DNA of 64,000 nt from positions 1 to 64,000 of the forward strand of contig JAJYLW010000013.1 of the NCBI GenBank assembly GCA_021787475.1. Direction: 5' to 3'. The notes below the pieces were generated by a model. It saw only the letters and a list, made by a program, of their open reading frames with translations. It was not told where the DNA came from and made no database searches. This DNA comes from Actinomycetes bacterium (GTDB lineage: Bacteria > Actinomycetota > Thermoleophilia > BMS3ABIN01). The position numbers were made by a program, and so were the translations under genes. Positions 15,247 to 23,933 of the stretch are shown piece after piece (the first letter of the stretch is position 1; each line of letters begins with the position of its first letter).

Positions 15247-17751
15247 ATGGACAAGTACAATCCCGCCGAAATAGAAGCCAAGTGGCAGCAGGCATGGAAG
15301 GAGCAGCAAGCCTTCACGGCGCCCAATCCAGGAAATGCCGGCGCGGCGGACCGCTCCCGGAAGAGCTACGTGCTGGAAATGCTTCCCTATCCCTCCGGGA
15401 CGCTGCACATGGGGCATGTCAAAAACTACACCATGGGCGATGTCCTGGCGCGCTTCCGCGCCCGCAACGGCCTCACTGTCTTTCACCCGATGGGTTACGA
15501 TGCCTTTGGCCTGCCTGCCGAGAACGCGGCGATCAAGACCGGCGCCCACCCGGCGGACCTGACCAGGATTAACACCGCCAACATCAATCAGCAGCTTCAC
15601 CGCCTGGGCGTCTCTATCGACTGGAGTAGGGAACTGGCCACCTGTGAGCCAGATTACTATAAGTGGACCCAGTACTTCTTTCTCAAGTTCTTTGAGCGGG
15701 GCCTTGCCTATCGAAAAGAGGCGTCCGTCAACTGGTGCCCTTCCTGCGCTACGGTGCTTGCCAACGAGCAGGTGGTCCAGGGCAACTGCGAGCGCTGCTC
15801 GACAGCAGTCAATCAGCGCAGCTTGGCGCAATGGTTCTTCAGGATCACCGACTACGCCGACAGGCTCCTGGAGGATTTTGACCTGCTGAAGTCGTGGCCG
15901 GAGCGGGTGATCACGATGCAGCGCAACTGGATCGGAAGAAGCGAGGGGGCGGAGGTGGTCTTCCGGGTGGCGGATCTGGACCTGGATATACCCGTCTTTA
16001 CCACCAGGCCCGACACGCTTTTTGGCGCCACTTTTTTCCTGCTAGCGCCCGAGCACGAGCTGGTGGAAACGCTCGTTGAGGGCACCGCGTATGCCAATCC
16101 GGTCCGGGATTACGTCGCCTCAGCCGGGATGAAGCCGCCCCAAGGCCGTGCTGCCGCCGAGCGTGAGAAAACAGGCGAGTTTACCGGCCGCTACGCCATT
16201 AATCCTGTCAACGGCGAGCCGCTGCCAATTTATGTTAGCGACTACGTGCTGATGGAATACGGCACCGGCGCGATCATGGCGGTGCCTGCCCACGACCAGC
16301 GCGATTTTGAGTTTGCGCGAAAATTTGACATTGAGGTCAGGCCTGTTATCGCCACCCCCGGCGGCGCCGCCGCCCACGGCGCCACCATGACGGCCGCCTA
16401 CGAGGAAGAGGGCGTCATCGTCAACTCGGGCCGTTTCGACCGCATGCCCAACCGGGAGGCCGGGCGGGCGATCACCCGTTGGCTTAGCAGCGAGCACCTG
16501 GGCCAGGCGGCGGTCAGCTACCGCCTCCGCGATTGGCTGGTGAGCCGGCAGCGCTACTGGGGCGCCCCTATCCCCATCATCTACTGTGACCGCTGCGGTA
16601 CCGTGCCGGTTCCGGAAGCCGACTTGCCGGTTCTGCTGCCGGATGTCGAGGATTACGCCCCCAAAGGGCGATCGCCAATCGCCGCCAGCGAGGAATTTGT
16701 CAACACTGCCTGCCCCGCCTGTGGCGGCGCCGCCCGCAGGGAGACAGACACCATGGACACCTTTGTCGATTCGTCGTGGTACTTCCTCCGTTATACCGAC
16801 CCGCATAATAACCGAGAGCCGTTTGACAAACAGGTAGTCAATTACTGGATGCCGGTTGACCAGTATATCGGCGGTGTCGAGCACGCCATTCTCCACCTGA
16901 TGTACGCCCGCTTTTTCACCAAGGTCCTTTATGACTTGGGCATGGTTGATTTCAAGGAGCCTTTCACAAATCTGTTTACCCAGGGAATGATCTACTACAA
17001 GGGCGCGAAGATGAGCAAATCCAAGGGAAACGTGGTCAACCCGGATGAACACGTCGGACGGTACGGCGCCGACACCCTCCGGCTTTACATTCTCTTCATT
17101 GGTCCGCCGGAGCTTGACGTGGAATGGCAGGACCAGGGCATCGAGGGCTCTTTCCGCTTTCTGGGACGGGTCTGGCGCTTCGTGAGCGAAGTGATCGAGA
17201 AAACCGAAGCCCTGCCGCAACCCGCGCCTGACTTTGGCAGCGCCGCCGGCGAAGCGGCGGCGCTGCTGGGCAAGACGCACCGGGTAGTCGCCAAAGTGAC
17301 CGCGGATATTTCAGAGCGCTTCCGCTTCAACACCGCCATCAGCGCCGTCATGGAGCTGGTGAACGACACCTATCTCGCCAGGGACGCGCTCCTGGCGGAC
17401 GATGAAGGCCGGGTCGTTCTTCGTTTCGTCGCCGAGACAGTGGTATCCCTCCTTGATCCGTTCACCCCCCATTTAAGCGCCGAGCTGTGGCATCGCCTTG
17501 GCAACGGCGACATCTGGAAGGAACCGTGGCCTCAGGCTGACTGGCGCCGGCTAAAGGAGGCGACTTTCGAGCTGGTGGTGCAGATAAACGGCAAGGTGCG
17601 CGACCGGCTGAAGGTGCCGGCGTCGGCCTCGAGGCAGGATCTGGCGGCGGCCGCCCGGTCGAGCAGCCGCATCGCCGTTTATACCGAGGGAAAGCAGATT
17701 GTCAAGGAGATAATCGTGCCGGGGAGGCTGGTTAACCTGGTGGTTAAATAA
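15247..17751 (+). CDS. leuS: Leucine-tRNA ligase
   Basis: 834 residues, normal for bacterial LeuRS. It charges tRNA-Leu with leucine in the cytoplasm. Visible features in order are the HIGH-type signature HMGH (about residue 56), a four-cysteine zinc site (CPSCATVLANEQ...CERC, about 162-182), and the CP1 editing domain with its TRPDTLFG threonine-rich strand (about 255) and MAVPAHDQRD loop. These are followed by the class I KMSKS loop (KMSKSKGNVV, about 588), the anticodon-binding domain and a C-terminal domain. ATG at 15247 fits the family N-terminus (MDKYNPAEIEAKWQ). Translation may be leaderless. It is followed by a half copy of repeat family A and a terminator. Confidence 0.98.
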   Translation: MDKYNPAEIEAKWQQAWKEQQAFTAPNPGNAGAADRSRKSYVLEMLPYPSGTLHMGHVKNYTMGDVLARFRARNGLTVFHPMGYDAFGLPAENAAIKTGAHPADLTRINTANINQQLHRLGVSIDWSRELATCEPDYYKWTQYFFLKFFERGLAYRKEASVNWCPSCATVLANEQVVQGNCERCSTAVNQRSLAQWFFRITDYADRLLEDFDLLKSWPERVITMQRNWIGRSEGAEVVFRVADLDLDIPVFTTRPDTLFGATFFLLAPEHELVETLVEGTAYANPVRDYVASAGMKPPQGRAAAEREKTGEFTGRYAINPVNGEPLPIYVSDYVLMEYGTGAIMAVPAHDQRDFEFARKFDIEVRPVIATPGGAAAHGATMTAAYEEEGVIVNSGRFDRMPNREAGRAITRWLSSEHLGQAAVSYRLRDWLVSRQRYWGAPIPIIYCDRCGTVPVPEADLPVLLPDVEDYAPKGRSPIAASEEFVNTACPACGGAARRETDTMDTFVDSSWYFLRYTDPHNNREPFDKQVVNYWMPVDQYIGGVEHAILHLMYARFFTKVLYDLGMVDFKEPFTNLFTQGMIYYKGAKMSKSKGNVVNPDEHVGRYGADTLRLYILFIGPPELDVEWQDQGIEGSFRFLGRVWRFVSEVIEKTEALPQPAPDFGSAAGEAAALLGKTHRVVAKVTADISERFRFNTAISAVMELVNDTYLARDALLADDEGRVVLRFVAETVVSLLDPFTPHLSAELWHRLGNGDIWKEPWPQADWRRLKEATFELVVQINGKVRDRLKVPASASRQDLAAAARSSSRIAVYTEGKQIVKEIIVPGRLVNLVVK

Positions 17752-17756
17752 TTCGC

Positions 17757-17857
17757 CTCCGCCGTCCTCCTTGCTTCGCTTTGGCCTCCCTACGGCCAGA
17801 TCTCGTCAGCCCCTCGCAATTTTACATTTCTCTGGTTTTCTGATAGAGCCGGATAAC
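17757..17857 (-). repeat. Family A repeat, half copy (A4)
   Basis: On the minus strand about 100 bp read TTATCCGGCTCTATCAG ... AACCAGAGAAATGTAAAATTGCGAGGGG ... GGCCGTAGGGAGGCC ... AAGGAGGACGGCGG. This matches the left half of the copy at 53573 closely. The right half and its terminal repeat are missing. It begins 5 bp after the leuS stop codon. Confidence 0.65.
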
Positions 17858-17901
17858 CGGTTTATTTTAATATTTCCCGTTTAACGTAATCGGTTGTTTG
17901 C

Positions 17902-17930
17902 TTGACATTAACCCTCAACGGTTATATATT
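17902..17930 (+). promoter_or_regulatory. Strong promoter upstream of comEA
   Basis: TTGACA (17902-17907) and TATATT (17925-17930) with an ideal 17-bp spacer. Transcription should begin near 17937, only about 5 nt before a GC-rich hairpin with a U-tract. Confidence 0.65.
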
Positions 17931-17941
17931 ACAGTTCGCTG

Positions 17942-17964
17942 GGCGGCCGCGGGCCGCCTTTTTT
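17942..17964 (+). terminator. GC-rich hairpin with U-tract between leuS and comEA
   Basis: A perfect 7-bp stem (GGCGGCC / GGCCGCC), a 3-nt loop and TTTTTT. It can terminate leuS transcripts, but it also lies immediately downstream of the promoter at 17902 and directly before the comEA ATG at 17966, so it may act as an attenuator or a protective 5' hairpin. Confidence 0.7.
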
Positions 17965-17965
17965 A

Positions 17966-18664
17966 ATGGGCGCCGGCAGGCTGATATTTCTGCTCCCGGC
18001 GCGGAGGCGGCCGGCTCAAATTCTTTTGAATGCGGAGAACTGGAAGGTTGAAGTTGAGTCTGAGGCTGAACGGAGCCGGAGCCCGCCTGTGTCGCTGTTG
18101 CGCGGACAGCTAATTGCCTGGTCGCTGGCCGGCCTGGTGGTCCTGATTCTCGGGGCGACGTTTCTGCGGAGCCATTATAACGGTGCAGATACGCCGGCCG
18201 CGACGACCATGCTGATCGGCACCACCGGCGCCGGCCAGGACAGACCGGCCCGCATCAAAATCGACATCGTAGGCGCCGTAGCCCGTCCAGGCCTCTATGA
18301 AGCCGCTTCCGGCGACCGCGTCGATGACGCTCTGCGGCTGGCCGGCGGCCCGACGCCGGCAGCCGACCTGGCGCAAATCAACCTGGCCGCCAGGATCGCC
18401 GACGGGCAGCAGCTAATTGTGCCGGAGAAAGGATCGGCAACAAGCGCCGCCGCACCATCATCGTCAGCCAAATCGGTAGTCAATCTGAACACCGCCACCC
18501 TTGACGAGCTTACCCAGCTGAATGGAATCGGCCCTAAAACGGCGGCGAAGATTATCGCCTACCGGGAAAGCCACGGCGGCTTTAACAGCACTGATGAGCT
18601 GATGCAGGTGCCCGGCATCGGGCAGGCAAAGTTTGACCAGATCAAGGACAGGCTGGCTGTCTGA
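17966..18664 (+). CDS. comEA: Competence protein ComEA (DNA receptor)
   Basis: 232 residues from the ATG at 17966. After a cytoplasmic N-terminus comes one membrane helix (LIAWSLAGLVVLILGATFL, about 50-68). It is followed by an SLBB-type domain (VGAVARPGLYEAASGDRVDDALRLAGG) and a C-terminal pair of helix-hairpin-helix motifs (LNTATLDELTQLNGIGPKTA and VPGIGQAKFDQI). ComEA binds double-stranded DNA outside the membrane and hands it to ComEC, which follows 22 bp later. The real start may be downstream at a GTG (18088, MSLLRGQL), which has GGAG upstream and begins nearer the helix. Cleanly assigned by domain order and neighbour. Confidence 0.93.
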   Translation: MGAGRLIFLLPARRRPAQILLNAENWKVEVESEAERSRSPPVSLLRGQLIAWSLAGLVVLILGATFLRSHYNGADTPAATTMLIGTTGAGQDRPARIKIDIVGAVARPGLYEAASGDRVDDALRLAGGPTPAADLAQINLAARIADGQQLIVPEKGSATSAAAPSSSAKSVVNLNTATLDELTQLNGIGPKTAAKIIAYRESHGGFNSTDELMQVPGIGQAKFDQIKDRLAV

Positions 18665-18685
18665 GATGAAACGGGCGTCGCATCC

Positions 18686-21100
18686 GTGCTCCGCCCGCCG
18701 GAATCCGGCCAGATGACAGCCTGGCTGCGGCGTCTCAGCGTGCAGGCCTGCGGGCGCTACCTGGGAGCGCCCGCCGCCTTTGTCCTTGCTTACCTTTCCG
18801 GCCTGTCATTCAGCCTGCTGCGCTCGTCGTGGCGGCAGGCAGCCATTGGCGGCGCTGCCGCCGCCTGCCTGCTGCTGGCCACCATGCGCATGCGAAAAAA
18901 GCCGGTTCTGCTGCTCGCTTTCGCCTGCCTGGGGCTGATGATCGGCTCGGCACGCATGCAGATGCTTTCGGCCAGCCTGCTCAGAGACAGGTACATGGGA
19001 AAGCGCATCCACGCCGATGTCACCATTGTTGATTCACCAAATCAAAAAGGAACAATGCTGGGCTTTACCGCTCGCGTTGACAGGGTGAAGCTGTCGCGTT
19101 CCTGGCAGAATGACGGTGAAGATATCCGCATAGAGATAATGTGCCATGACAAATGCGCTTTGGACCAGAGTCCGCCGCTTCGGCAGGGAGAGCAGTTGAA
19201 CCTTACCGGCCGCGTCCAGCCGGCGCCCTCCACACCGGGAGCGGATTTTGACTATGGCGCTTACCTGAAACAGAGGGGAATAAACGCGGTCCTGGTTTCA
19301 CAGCCGGGTGCGGTCAAGCTTCTGCGGCAAAGGCGCGGCGGCTGGGGCGGCCTGGTGGACGCCGTCCGCCGGCGCGCCTTTGCCAGCCTTGAGCAGGGCG
19401 GCTGGGGCACGGCCGGCGCTGTCCTGAAAGGGATGGTTCTAGGAGACACCAGCCAGGTTTCCGATGACGTCATCTCTGATTTCCGCGATTCGGGGCTGCT
19501 GCACCTGCTGGCTGTATCCGGTGAAAATGTGGTCCTGCTTGGCTTTATCGTCTCGCTGATCTGCCGTTTGCTGCTGCTGCCGCGCATGGCCGCAACAGTC
19601 ATCGCCATGTTTGTGCTATGCGTATATGTTCCCCTGACCGGAGCCGGCCCCTCAATTGTCCGCGCCGGCGTTGTCGGCTCCCTCGGGCTGGCGGCGACGC
19701 TACTGGGCCGCCGCGGCAACCGGTATCATTTCCTCGCCCTGGCGGCGGCGGTCATCCTGTCCCTGAATCCTTTCAGCCTGCTGGATCCTGGCTTCCAGCT
19801 ATCGTTTGCCGCCGTGCTGGCCATCTTCATGCTTGCCCCCATTATCAGGGAACGGCTTCGGCTGCTGCCGCGGACGCTTGCAGATGTCATCTCGGTGTCC
19901 ACATCGGCGGGCCTGGCGACGGCGCCGATAACCCTGATCCACTTCCGTCAGATATCGTTGCTGACAGTGCCCGCCAATATTGCCGTGGACTGGCTGGCGG
20001 GCCCGGTGATGCTGATGGGAACGCTTTCGATTGCTACCGGCCTGTTTTCATTAGATTTAAGCTGGCTGCTCAACGGCGCCGGCGCCGCCTGCACGGGCTA
20101 TGTCATTGCCGTTGCCGGTTTCTTTGCCGGCTTGCCGGGGGCGGTTTATAGCGGCGGCCCGCCCCCGGCAATTGCGACGATCTCTTACTACGCCCTGCTT
20201 GGCGGCGCGGTCACCGCGGCTAAAAAGGGCGTCATGAAGCCATTTGTTTCCCGGTTTATGCGGCGGCGCCGAGAGTTTGCCGCGCTGGCGCTGGTTGCCC
20301 TGGCGCTGACGCTGGGCCTGGCCTGGCTCAGCCACAGAAATACCGTGGCCAGTGCGCCGGAAAGCTTTCGCGTCTCTTTCTTCGATGTCGGCCAGGGAGA
20401 TTCGGCGCTCATCCAGGTGCCACATGGGGCAAGCATTCTCGTTGACGGCGGCCCCGGCTCTTCCGTCTTGGACCGCCTTTCCCAGAGCGGCGCCGCCAGC
20501 CTGGATGCTGTCGTCCTTACCCACAGCCACGCCGACCACCTGGCCGGGCTGATCGAGGTCCTGAAGCACTACCATGTCGGCACCGTTTACGACGGCGGCT
20601 CGCCCTCGTCCAGCCCCCTGTACCAGGATTTTCTCAAGGAAATAAAAGCGAGGGAGGTTGCGTACCACGTGGTCCGCCGCGGTCAGAAGCTCGCTTACGA
20701 CGAGCTGACGCTGGCTGTTTACAATCCCGGTGACTCCCAGCGGCCGGACGACCCCAACGCAAACTCGGTCGTCCTTGTGGCAAGCTACCACGGCCTTGAT
20801 ATACTCATGCCCGGAGATGCGGAAGGGGACGTCCTGAAAACACTCAGCCTTCCTCACGTGGACGTCTACAAAATCGGACACCACGGCAGCCGCGACCAGT
20901 CGATGCAGCAGGTGCTGGAGCGCATCCGGCCGGCCGTCGCCGTCGTGTCGGTTGGCGCCAACAATGATTACGGCCATCCGGCCGCCGAGACGATGGCAAA
21001 GCTGAAGGCGTCCGGAGCACGCATCTTCAGGACCGACCGCCAGGGCACTGTCCGTGTGTCGCTGACGGGAAACGGCATCGAGGTAAGGACCGACCGTTGA
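18686..21100 (+). CDS. comEC: Competence protein ComEC (DNA-uptake channel/nuclease)
   Basis: 804 residues. The N-terminal third has membrane helices and the OB-like DUF4131 region. The central Competence domain (about 240-520) holds the conserved LLHLLAVSGENVVLLGFIV and GAGPSIVRAGVVGS motifs and many helices. The C-terminal metallo-beta-lactamase domain (about 555-800) has the metal motif THSHADHLAG, as well as GDAEGD and GHHGSRDQ, so it is a nuclease-competent form. It conducts single-stranded DNA through the membrane during transformation. The start is unclear: GTG at 18686 or ATG at 18713 (MTAWLRRLS). It overlaps holA by 4 nt (TTGA), indicating translational coupling. Confidence 0.95.
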   Translation: MLRPPESGQMTAWLRRLSVQACGRYLGAPAAFVLAYLSGLSFSLLRSSWRQAAIGGAAAACLLLATMRMRKKPVLLLAFACLGLMIGSARMQMLSASLLRDRYMGKRIHADVTIVDSPNQKGTMLGFTARVDRVKLSRSWQNDGEDIRIEIMCHDKCALDQSPPLRQGEQLNLTGRVQPAPSTPGADFDYGAYLKQRGINAVLVSQPGAVKLLRQRRGGWGGLVDAVRRRAFASLEQGGWGTAGAVLKGMVLGDTSQVSDDVISDFRDSGLLHLLAVSGENVVLLGFIVSLICRLLLLPRMAATVIAMFVLCVYVPLTGAGPSIVRAGVVGSLGLAATLLGRRGNRYHFLALAAAVILSLNPFSLLDPGFQLSFAAVLAIFMLAPIIRERLRLLPRTLADVISVSTSAGLATAPITLIHFRQISLLTVPANIAVDWLAGPVMLMGTLSIATGLFSLDLSWLLNGAGAACTGYVIAVAGFFAGLPGAVYSGGPPPAIATISYYALLGGAVTAAKKGVMKPFVSRFMRRRREFAALALVALALTLGLAWLSHRNTVASAPESFRVSFFDVGQGDSALIQVPHGASILVDGGPGSSVLDRLSQSGAASLDAVVLTHSHADHLAGLIEVLKHYHVGTVYDGGSPSSSPLYQDFLKEIKAREVAYHVVRRGQKLAYDELTLAVYNPGDSQRPDDPNANSVVLVASYHGLDILMPGDAEGDVLKTLSLPHVDVYKIGHHGSRDQSMQQVLERIRPAVAVVSVGANNDYGHPAAETMAKLKASGARIFRTDRQGTVRVSLTGNGIEVRTDR

Positions 21101-22110
21101 GCCCAAAAACAAGGAAGAAAGAGCCGTTAAAACCAGCGTATTTGATCACCGGCAGCGATGATTCCAAGGTTGAAAAGGCGGTGCGCCGGTTGAAACGGCG
21201 TGTCATTGCCGATTCTGGCACCGACCTGAACATCGATGTCTTTGACGCCCGCGAGCATAAGGCACCGGAAGTGCTCCAGGCGGCCGGCACGCTGCCGTTT
21301 GGGGCCGGCCCCCGTCTGGTGCTGGTGATCGAGGCCAGCGCCTGGAGCAAGGCCGACAAGGACGCCGTCGCGACTTTTCTCGTCGACACACCCGCCACTT
21401 CTGTTCTGGCAATTATCGGGAGCGGCATCAAGAAAAACGAGGCCCTCTTCAAAGCAGTGGCGGCCGCCGGCGAGGTGCTTGCCTACGAAGCGCCGCGGGG
21501 GAGCGGATTGACCCGCTGGACCCGGGAGCAGGCCGGTAGGCTTGGATTGAAACTGGGAACGGCGGAGGCGCAGCGGCTGGTCTTTCAGGCAGGTTCGGAC
21601 CAGCGGTCAATCCTCAGCGAGCTGGAAAAATTGTCGGCCCGTCTGGGACCGGGTCCGGTGCGCATTGATGATATTGAGAACCTGTGCTGGTCTTCCCCGG
21701 AAACAAAAATCTGGGACCTCACCGACGCGCTGGGGGCCGGCGACAGGGGCGCAGTGTTTCGCGGGCTGGAGGCCCTGCTGGGCGGCGGCATGGCTCCCGT
21801 GGCAATCTTTGCTTCCATTGCCAGGCACGTGCGCAACCTGACGCAGGTTGCTGAGGCTGCCGCCAGGGAGGAGGACCCGGTCCAGGCGGCCCTGGCTCTG
21901 GGACAGAAGCCCTACCCGGCCAGGAAGCTGGCTCAGCAGTGCCGCAATTTCAGCACCGGCCAACTGCGGCAGGTCGTCCGCATCCTGGTGGAGGCCGACG
22001 CTGATTTAAAGGGCGGGAAAGACATCCGCCCGGACCTGGCGCTGGAAAGCACAGTTGCCCGAATCATGGATCTTGCGGCGCCGCCGGCCGCGTCCGCTCC
22101 AGGTCGATAA
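21097..22110 (+). CDS. holA: DNA polymerase III subunit delta
   Basis: 337 residues, the usual length. It has the N-terminal Rossmann-like AAA+ region (PAYLITGSDDSKVEKAVRRL), the LVLVIEASAWSKAD and VLAIIGSG strands, and the C-terminal collar domain. Residues such as AEAQRLVFQAGSDQRSILSELEKL match bacterial delta subunits. Delta opens the beta sliding clamp within the clamp-loader complex. The comEA-comEC-holA order is common in Gram-positive phyla. Its start codon TTG overlaps the comEC stop. The 3' end overlaps by 47 bp the oppositely oriented membrane-protein gene, a convergent overlap without a terminator. The usual next gene, rpsT, is displaced by about 4.7 kb. Confidence 0.92.
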   Translation: MSPKTRKKEPLKPAYLITGSDDSKVEKAVRRLKRRVIADSGTDLNIDVFDAREHKAPEVLQAAGTLPFGAGPRLVLVIEASAWSKADKDAVATFLVDTPATSVLAIIGSGIKKNEALFKAVAAAGEVLAYEAPRGSGLTRWTREQAGRLGLKLGTAEAQRLVFQAGSDQRSILSELEKLSARLGPGPVRIDDIENLCWSSPETKIWDLTDALGAGDRGAVFRGLEALLGGGMAPVAIFASIARHVRNLTQVAEAAAREEDPVQAALALGQKPYPARKLAQQCRNFSTGQLRQVVRILVEADADLKGGKDIRPDLALESTVARIMDLAAPPAASAPGR

Positions 22111-22870
22111 ACAGCACCGTGTAAGCGACAATGAAAAATGACAGCACCGCGCTGATCACCGCGGCGAAAAACACGTCGGAAAAAAAGTTGCCCTGGCCGA
22201 CGTTGAGCGTATTGATGATCGCCGTCAGCGCCAGTGACATCACCCCGAATATCAGCGAAAAACCAAGCACCTTCCACCACCGTCCCCGGACCAAATCCAT
22301 GCCGTAGCGGATGGCCCCCCAGCCGGTCCGTTGATTTAGAATGACCGCCTGGATGGCGAAAGTCCAGTAGACGTAAAATATGATCATCGGTACAATGAGG
22401 AGAAGGAACAGCCCCGACAGCATCAGCTCGATCATCAGCAGGGTGACGAACGCCGCCGGCCAGCGCCGCAGTGCCTGGGCCAGCGCCGCAGTCCATTCGA
22501 TCTGCCCGCCGTCGATGCCCACCTTAACCACCAGCGCAATCGCCATGAAAGACAGGGTTCCCGCCAGCGAGCTGAAAAAGTGAAGCGCCAGGGAAAGGCC
22601 AGCAAGCTCGGCCGAATCCTCGACAAACCCGCTCACGTCGACTTTCTGTGACTGATTATTGCGAATCAGGTTGGACTGCCGGTTGAGGAAGTTCTGCTGG
22701 CTGGTGAGGATGGGGAGGCGGTTAAGCCCCCAGGCGGCGGCCGCCAGTGGAATCTGCACGATCAGGACGATAATCAGGATCAGCCCGATCTTTTCCCTGA
22801 ATACTTTCCAGGCCTGCACGAAAGTGTCGCCCAGAGCAATCCCCGTGCCGGGAGCGGCTTCGCTGCTCAT
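22064..22870 (-). CDS. Polytopic membrane protein (GPDP membrane-domain / DUF975-like)
   Basis: 268 residues with about six membrane helices and a short soluble N-terminus (IALGDTFVQAWKVFREKIG). The segment YWTFAIQAVILNQRTGWGAIRYGMDLVRGRWWKVLG is typical of the broad 'glycerophosphoryl diester phosphodiesterase membrane domain'/DUF975/YciC group, whose function is unknown. The ATG at 22870 has GGAAAGACGG upstream. It is convergent with, and overlaps, holA. A family B repeat begins about 23 bp upstream of its start. No enzymatic residues are seen. Confidence 0.7.
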   Translation of the reverse strand: MSSEAAPGTGIALGDTFVQAWKVFREKIGLILIIVLIVQIPLAAAAWGLNRLPILTSQQNFLNRQSNLIRNNQSQKVDVSGFVEDSAELAGLSLALHFFSSLAGTLSFMAIALVVKVGIDGGQIEWTAALAQALRRWPAAFVTLLMIELMLSGLFLLLIVPMIIFYVYWTFAIQAVILNQRTGWGAIRYGMDLVRGRWWKVLGFSLIFGVMSLALTAIINTLNVGQGNFFSDVFFAAVISAVLSFFIVAYTVLFIDLERTRPAAPQDP

Positions 22871-22892
22871 GACCGTCTTTCCGGCGCCGGGG

Positions 22893-22956
22893 GCCTGTCC
22901 CGGTACGTGTATCCTGCCGCCGCCACTTGCCCGGGATTACCTGCTGAGACAGGCTC
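22893..22956. repeat. Family B repeat, short subtype (B4)
   Basis: 64 bp starting GGGCCTGTCCCGGTACGTG and ending CCTGCTGAGACAGGCTC. On the opposite strand the second end reads GAGCCTGTCTCAGCAGG. It lies in the divergent region between the membrane-protein gene and the rhodanese gene. Confidence 0.65.
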
Positions 22957-23205
22957 TGGCTGTGCGTAATGATAATGCAAAACAAACCCCGCAACTTTTA
23001 AATTTGATAGGGTCTAGCATGAATCGTTAAACGTGAAACTTTCCCAGACTCGGGATAATGTATCAAAATACCGGGTCAAAGGCTAAAATTGAGCTGCCCT
23101 CGCGGTTACGGCTCGGCGCAACGGCGACAGAGCTTCCGATTTGAAACCGCGGCGCCCGCGGCTGCATCTAAATTTTTCGGAGTCAATAACGACAAAGGAG
23201 CGGTA
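22957..23205 (+). other. Divergent intergenic region upstream of the rhodanese gene
   Basis: It holds a short heptamer tract (GTTAAAC GTGAAAC TTTCCCA at 23025-23045) and a GC-rich stretch with the inverted motif CCGCGGCGCCCGCGG (about 23148). An open frame runs from 23089 in register with the rhodanese gene, but it has no Shine-Dalgarno and looks non-coding. No other gene is seen. Confidence 0.3.
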
Positions 23206-23613
23206 ATGCTTGACGTGGTTTTATTCTTGCTGATTGGAATTCTGGCCGGGGCTGTCTTTCTGAAACTGAAGGCGGGCTGGCGGCTCAAACGCGCCGGCGT
23301 CCGGCAGGTGCGAGCGCTGGAAGCGCTGGAACTGATAAACAATCACGGCGCCATCGTCGTGGACGTGCGCGAGCCGGGGGAATATGAAGCCGGCCGGATA
23401 CCAAACGCCAGGCACATGCCGCTGAGACAGGTCACGACCCGCCTCAGGAAGCTGGAAAAGGCAAAAGGCCGGCCCGTTGTCGTCAGCTGCCGCAGCGGCC
23501 GCCGTTCAGCAGCGGCCAGCATGATCATGCGCCGGCACGGATTCGAGCAGGTATATAATCTTAGGGGAGGCCTGATAGCCTGGCGCAAAGCCAATCTGCC
23601 ACTGGAAAAATGA
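23206..23613 (+). CDS. Membrane-anchored rhodanese-like sulfurtransferase
   Basis: 135 residues: one N-terminal membrane helix (MLDVVLFLLIGILAGAVFL) followed by a single rhodanese domain. The domain contains VVDVREPGEYEAGRIPNARHMPL, and the active-site loop SCRSGRRS puts the catalytic cysteine at C95. Such enzymes transfer sulfane sulfur via a persulfide on this cysteine; the acceptor is unknown. The start is the ATG at 23206, with AAAGGAGCGG 3-10 nt upstream, rather than the longer frame from 23089. The stop overlaps the start of the glutaredoxin gene (ATGA), so the two proteins are probably made together. Confidence 0.88.
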   Translation: MLDVVLFLLIGILAGAVFLKLKAGWRLKRAGVRQVRALEALELINNHGAIVVDVREPGEYEAGRIPNARHMPLRQVTTRLRKLEKAKGRPVVVSCRSGRRSAAASMIMRRHGFEQVYNLRGGLIAWRKANLPLEK

Positions 23614-23888
23614 TGCCCACGGTTACAATTTATGCCGCCCCCGTATGCCGGTATTGCGCTGCCGCCGAGCGTCTGTTAAAGGAAAAAGGCGTCACCGGCA
23701 TCAGGAAGATTGATATCGACCTTGACCCCCGCGGCCGTGACCGGCTGGAGGAGAAAACGGGCCGGCGGACGGTGCCGCAGATTTACATTGGCGATTACCA
23801 CGTGGGCGGCTATGATGACCTGGCGGCGCTGGAAAAGGCCGGTGAGCTGGACCGCCTGCTGTCAGGCGAATCGACGCTGCCCTATTGA
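23610..23888 (+). CDS. Glutaredoxin
   Basis: 92 residues with the glutaredoxin fold signatures: dithiol active site CRYC (C13, C16), the TVPQIYIGDYHVGG cis-proline and glutathione-binding segment, and the GGYDDLAALEKAGELD C-terminal helix. It is a dithiol Grx of the GrxC/Grx3 size class that reduces disulfides or glutathionylated proteins. If the host lacks glutathione, as many actinobacteria do, it may work with another thiol. It is translationally coupled to the rhodanese gene, suggesting joint action in thiol or persulfide metabolism. Confidence 0.92.
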   Translation: MMPTVTIYAAPVCRYCAAAERLLKEKGVTGIRKIDIDLDPRGRDRLEEKTGRRTVPQIYIGDYHVGGYDDLAALEKAGELDRLLSGESTLPY

Positions 23889-23933
23889 TCGTTTCAAGTT
23901 GTCGGGGGCCCGGCGGGCCACCCGATTTGCGGA

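Noticed and set aside
16120-17280. Long minus-strand open frame (386 codons) opposite leuS
   Set aside because: Shadow of leuS with no ribosome site and no recognisable motif.
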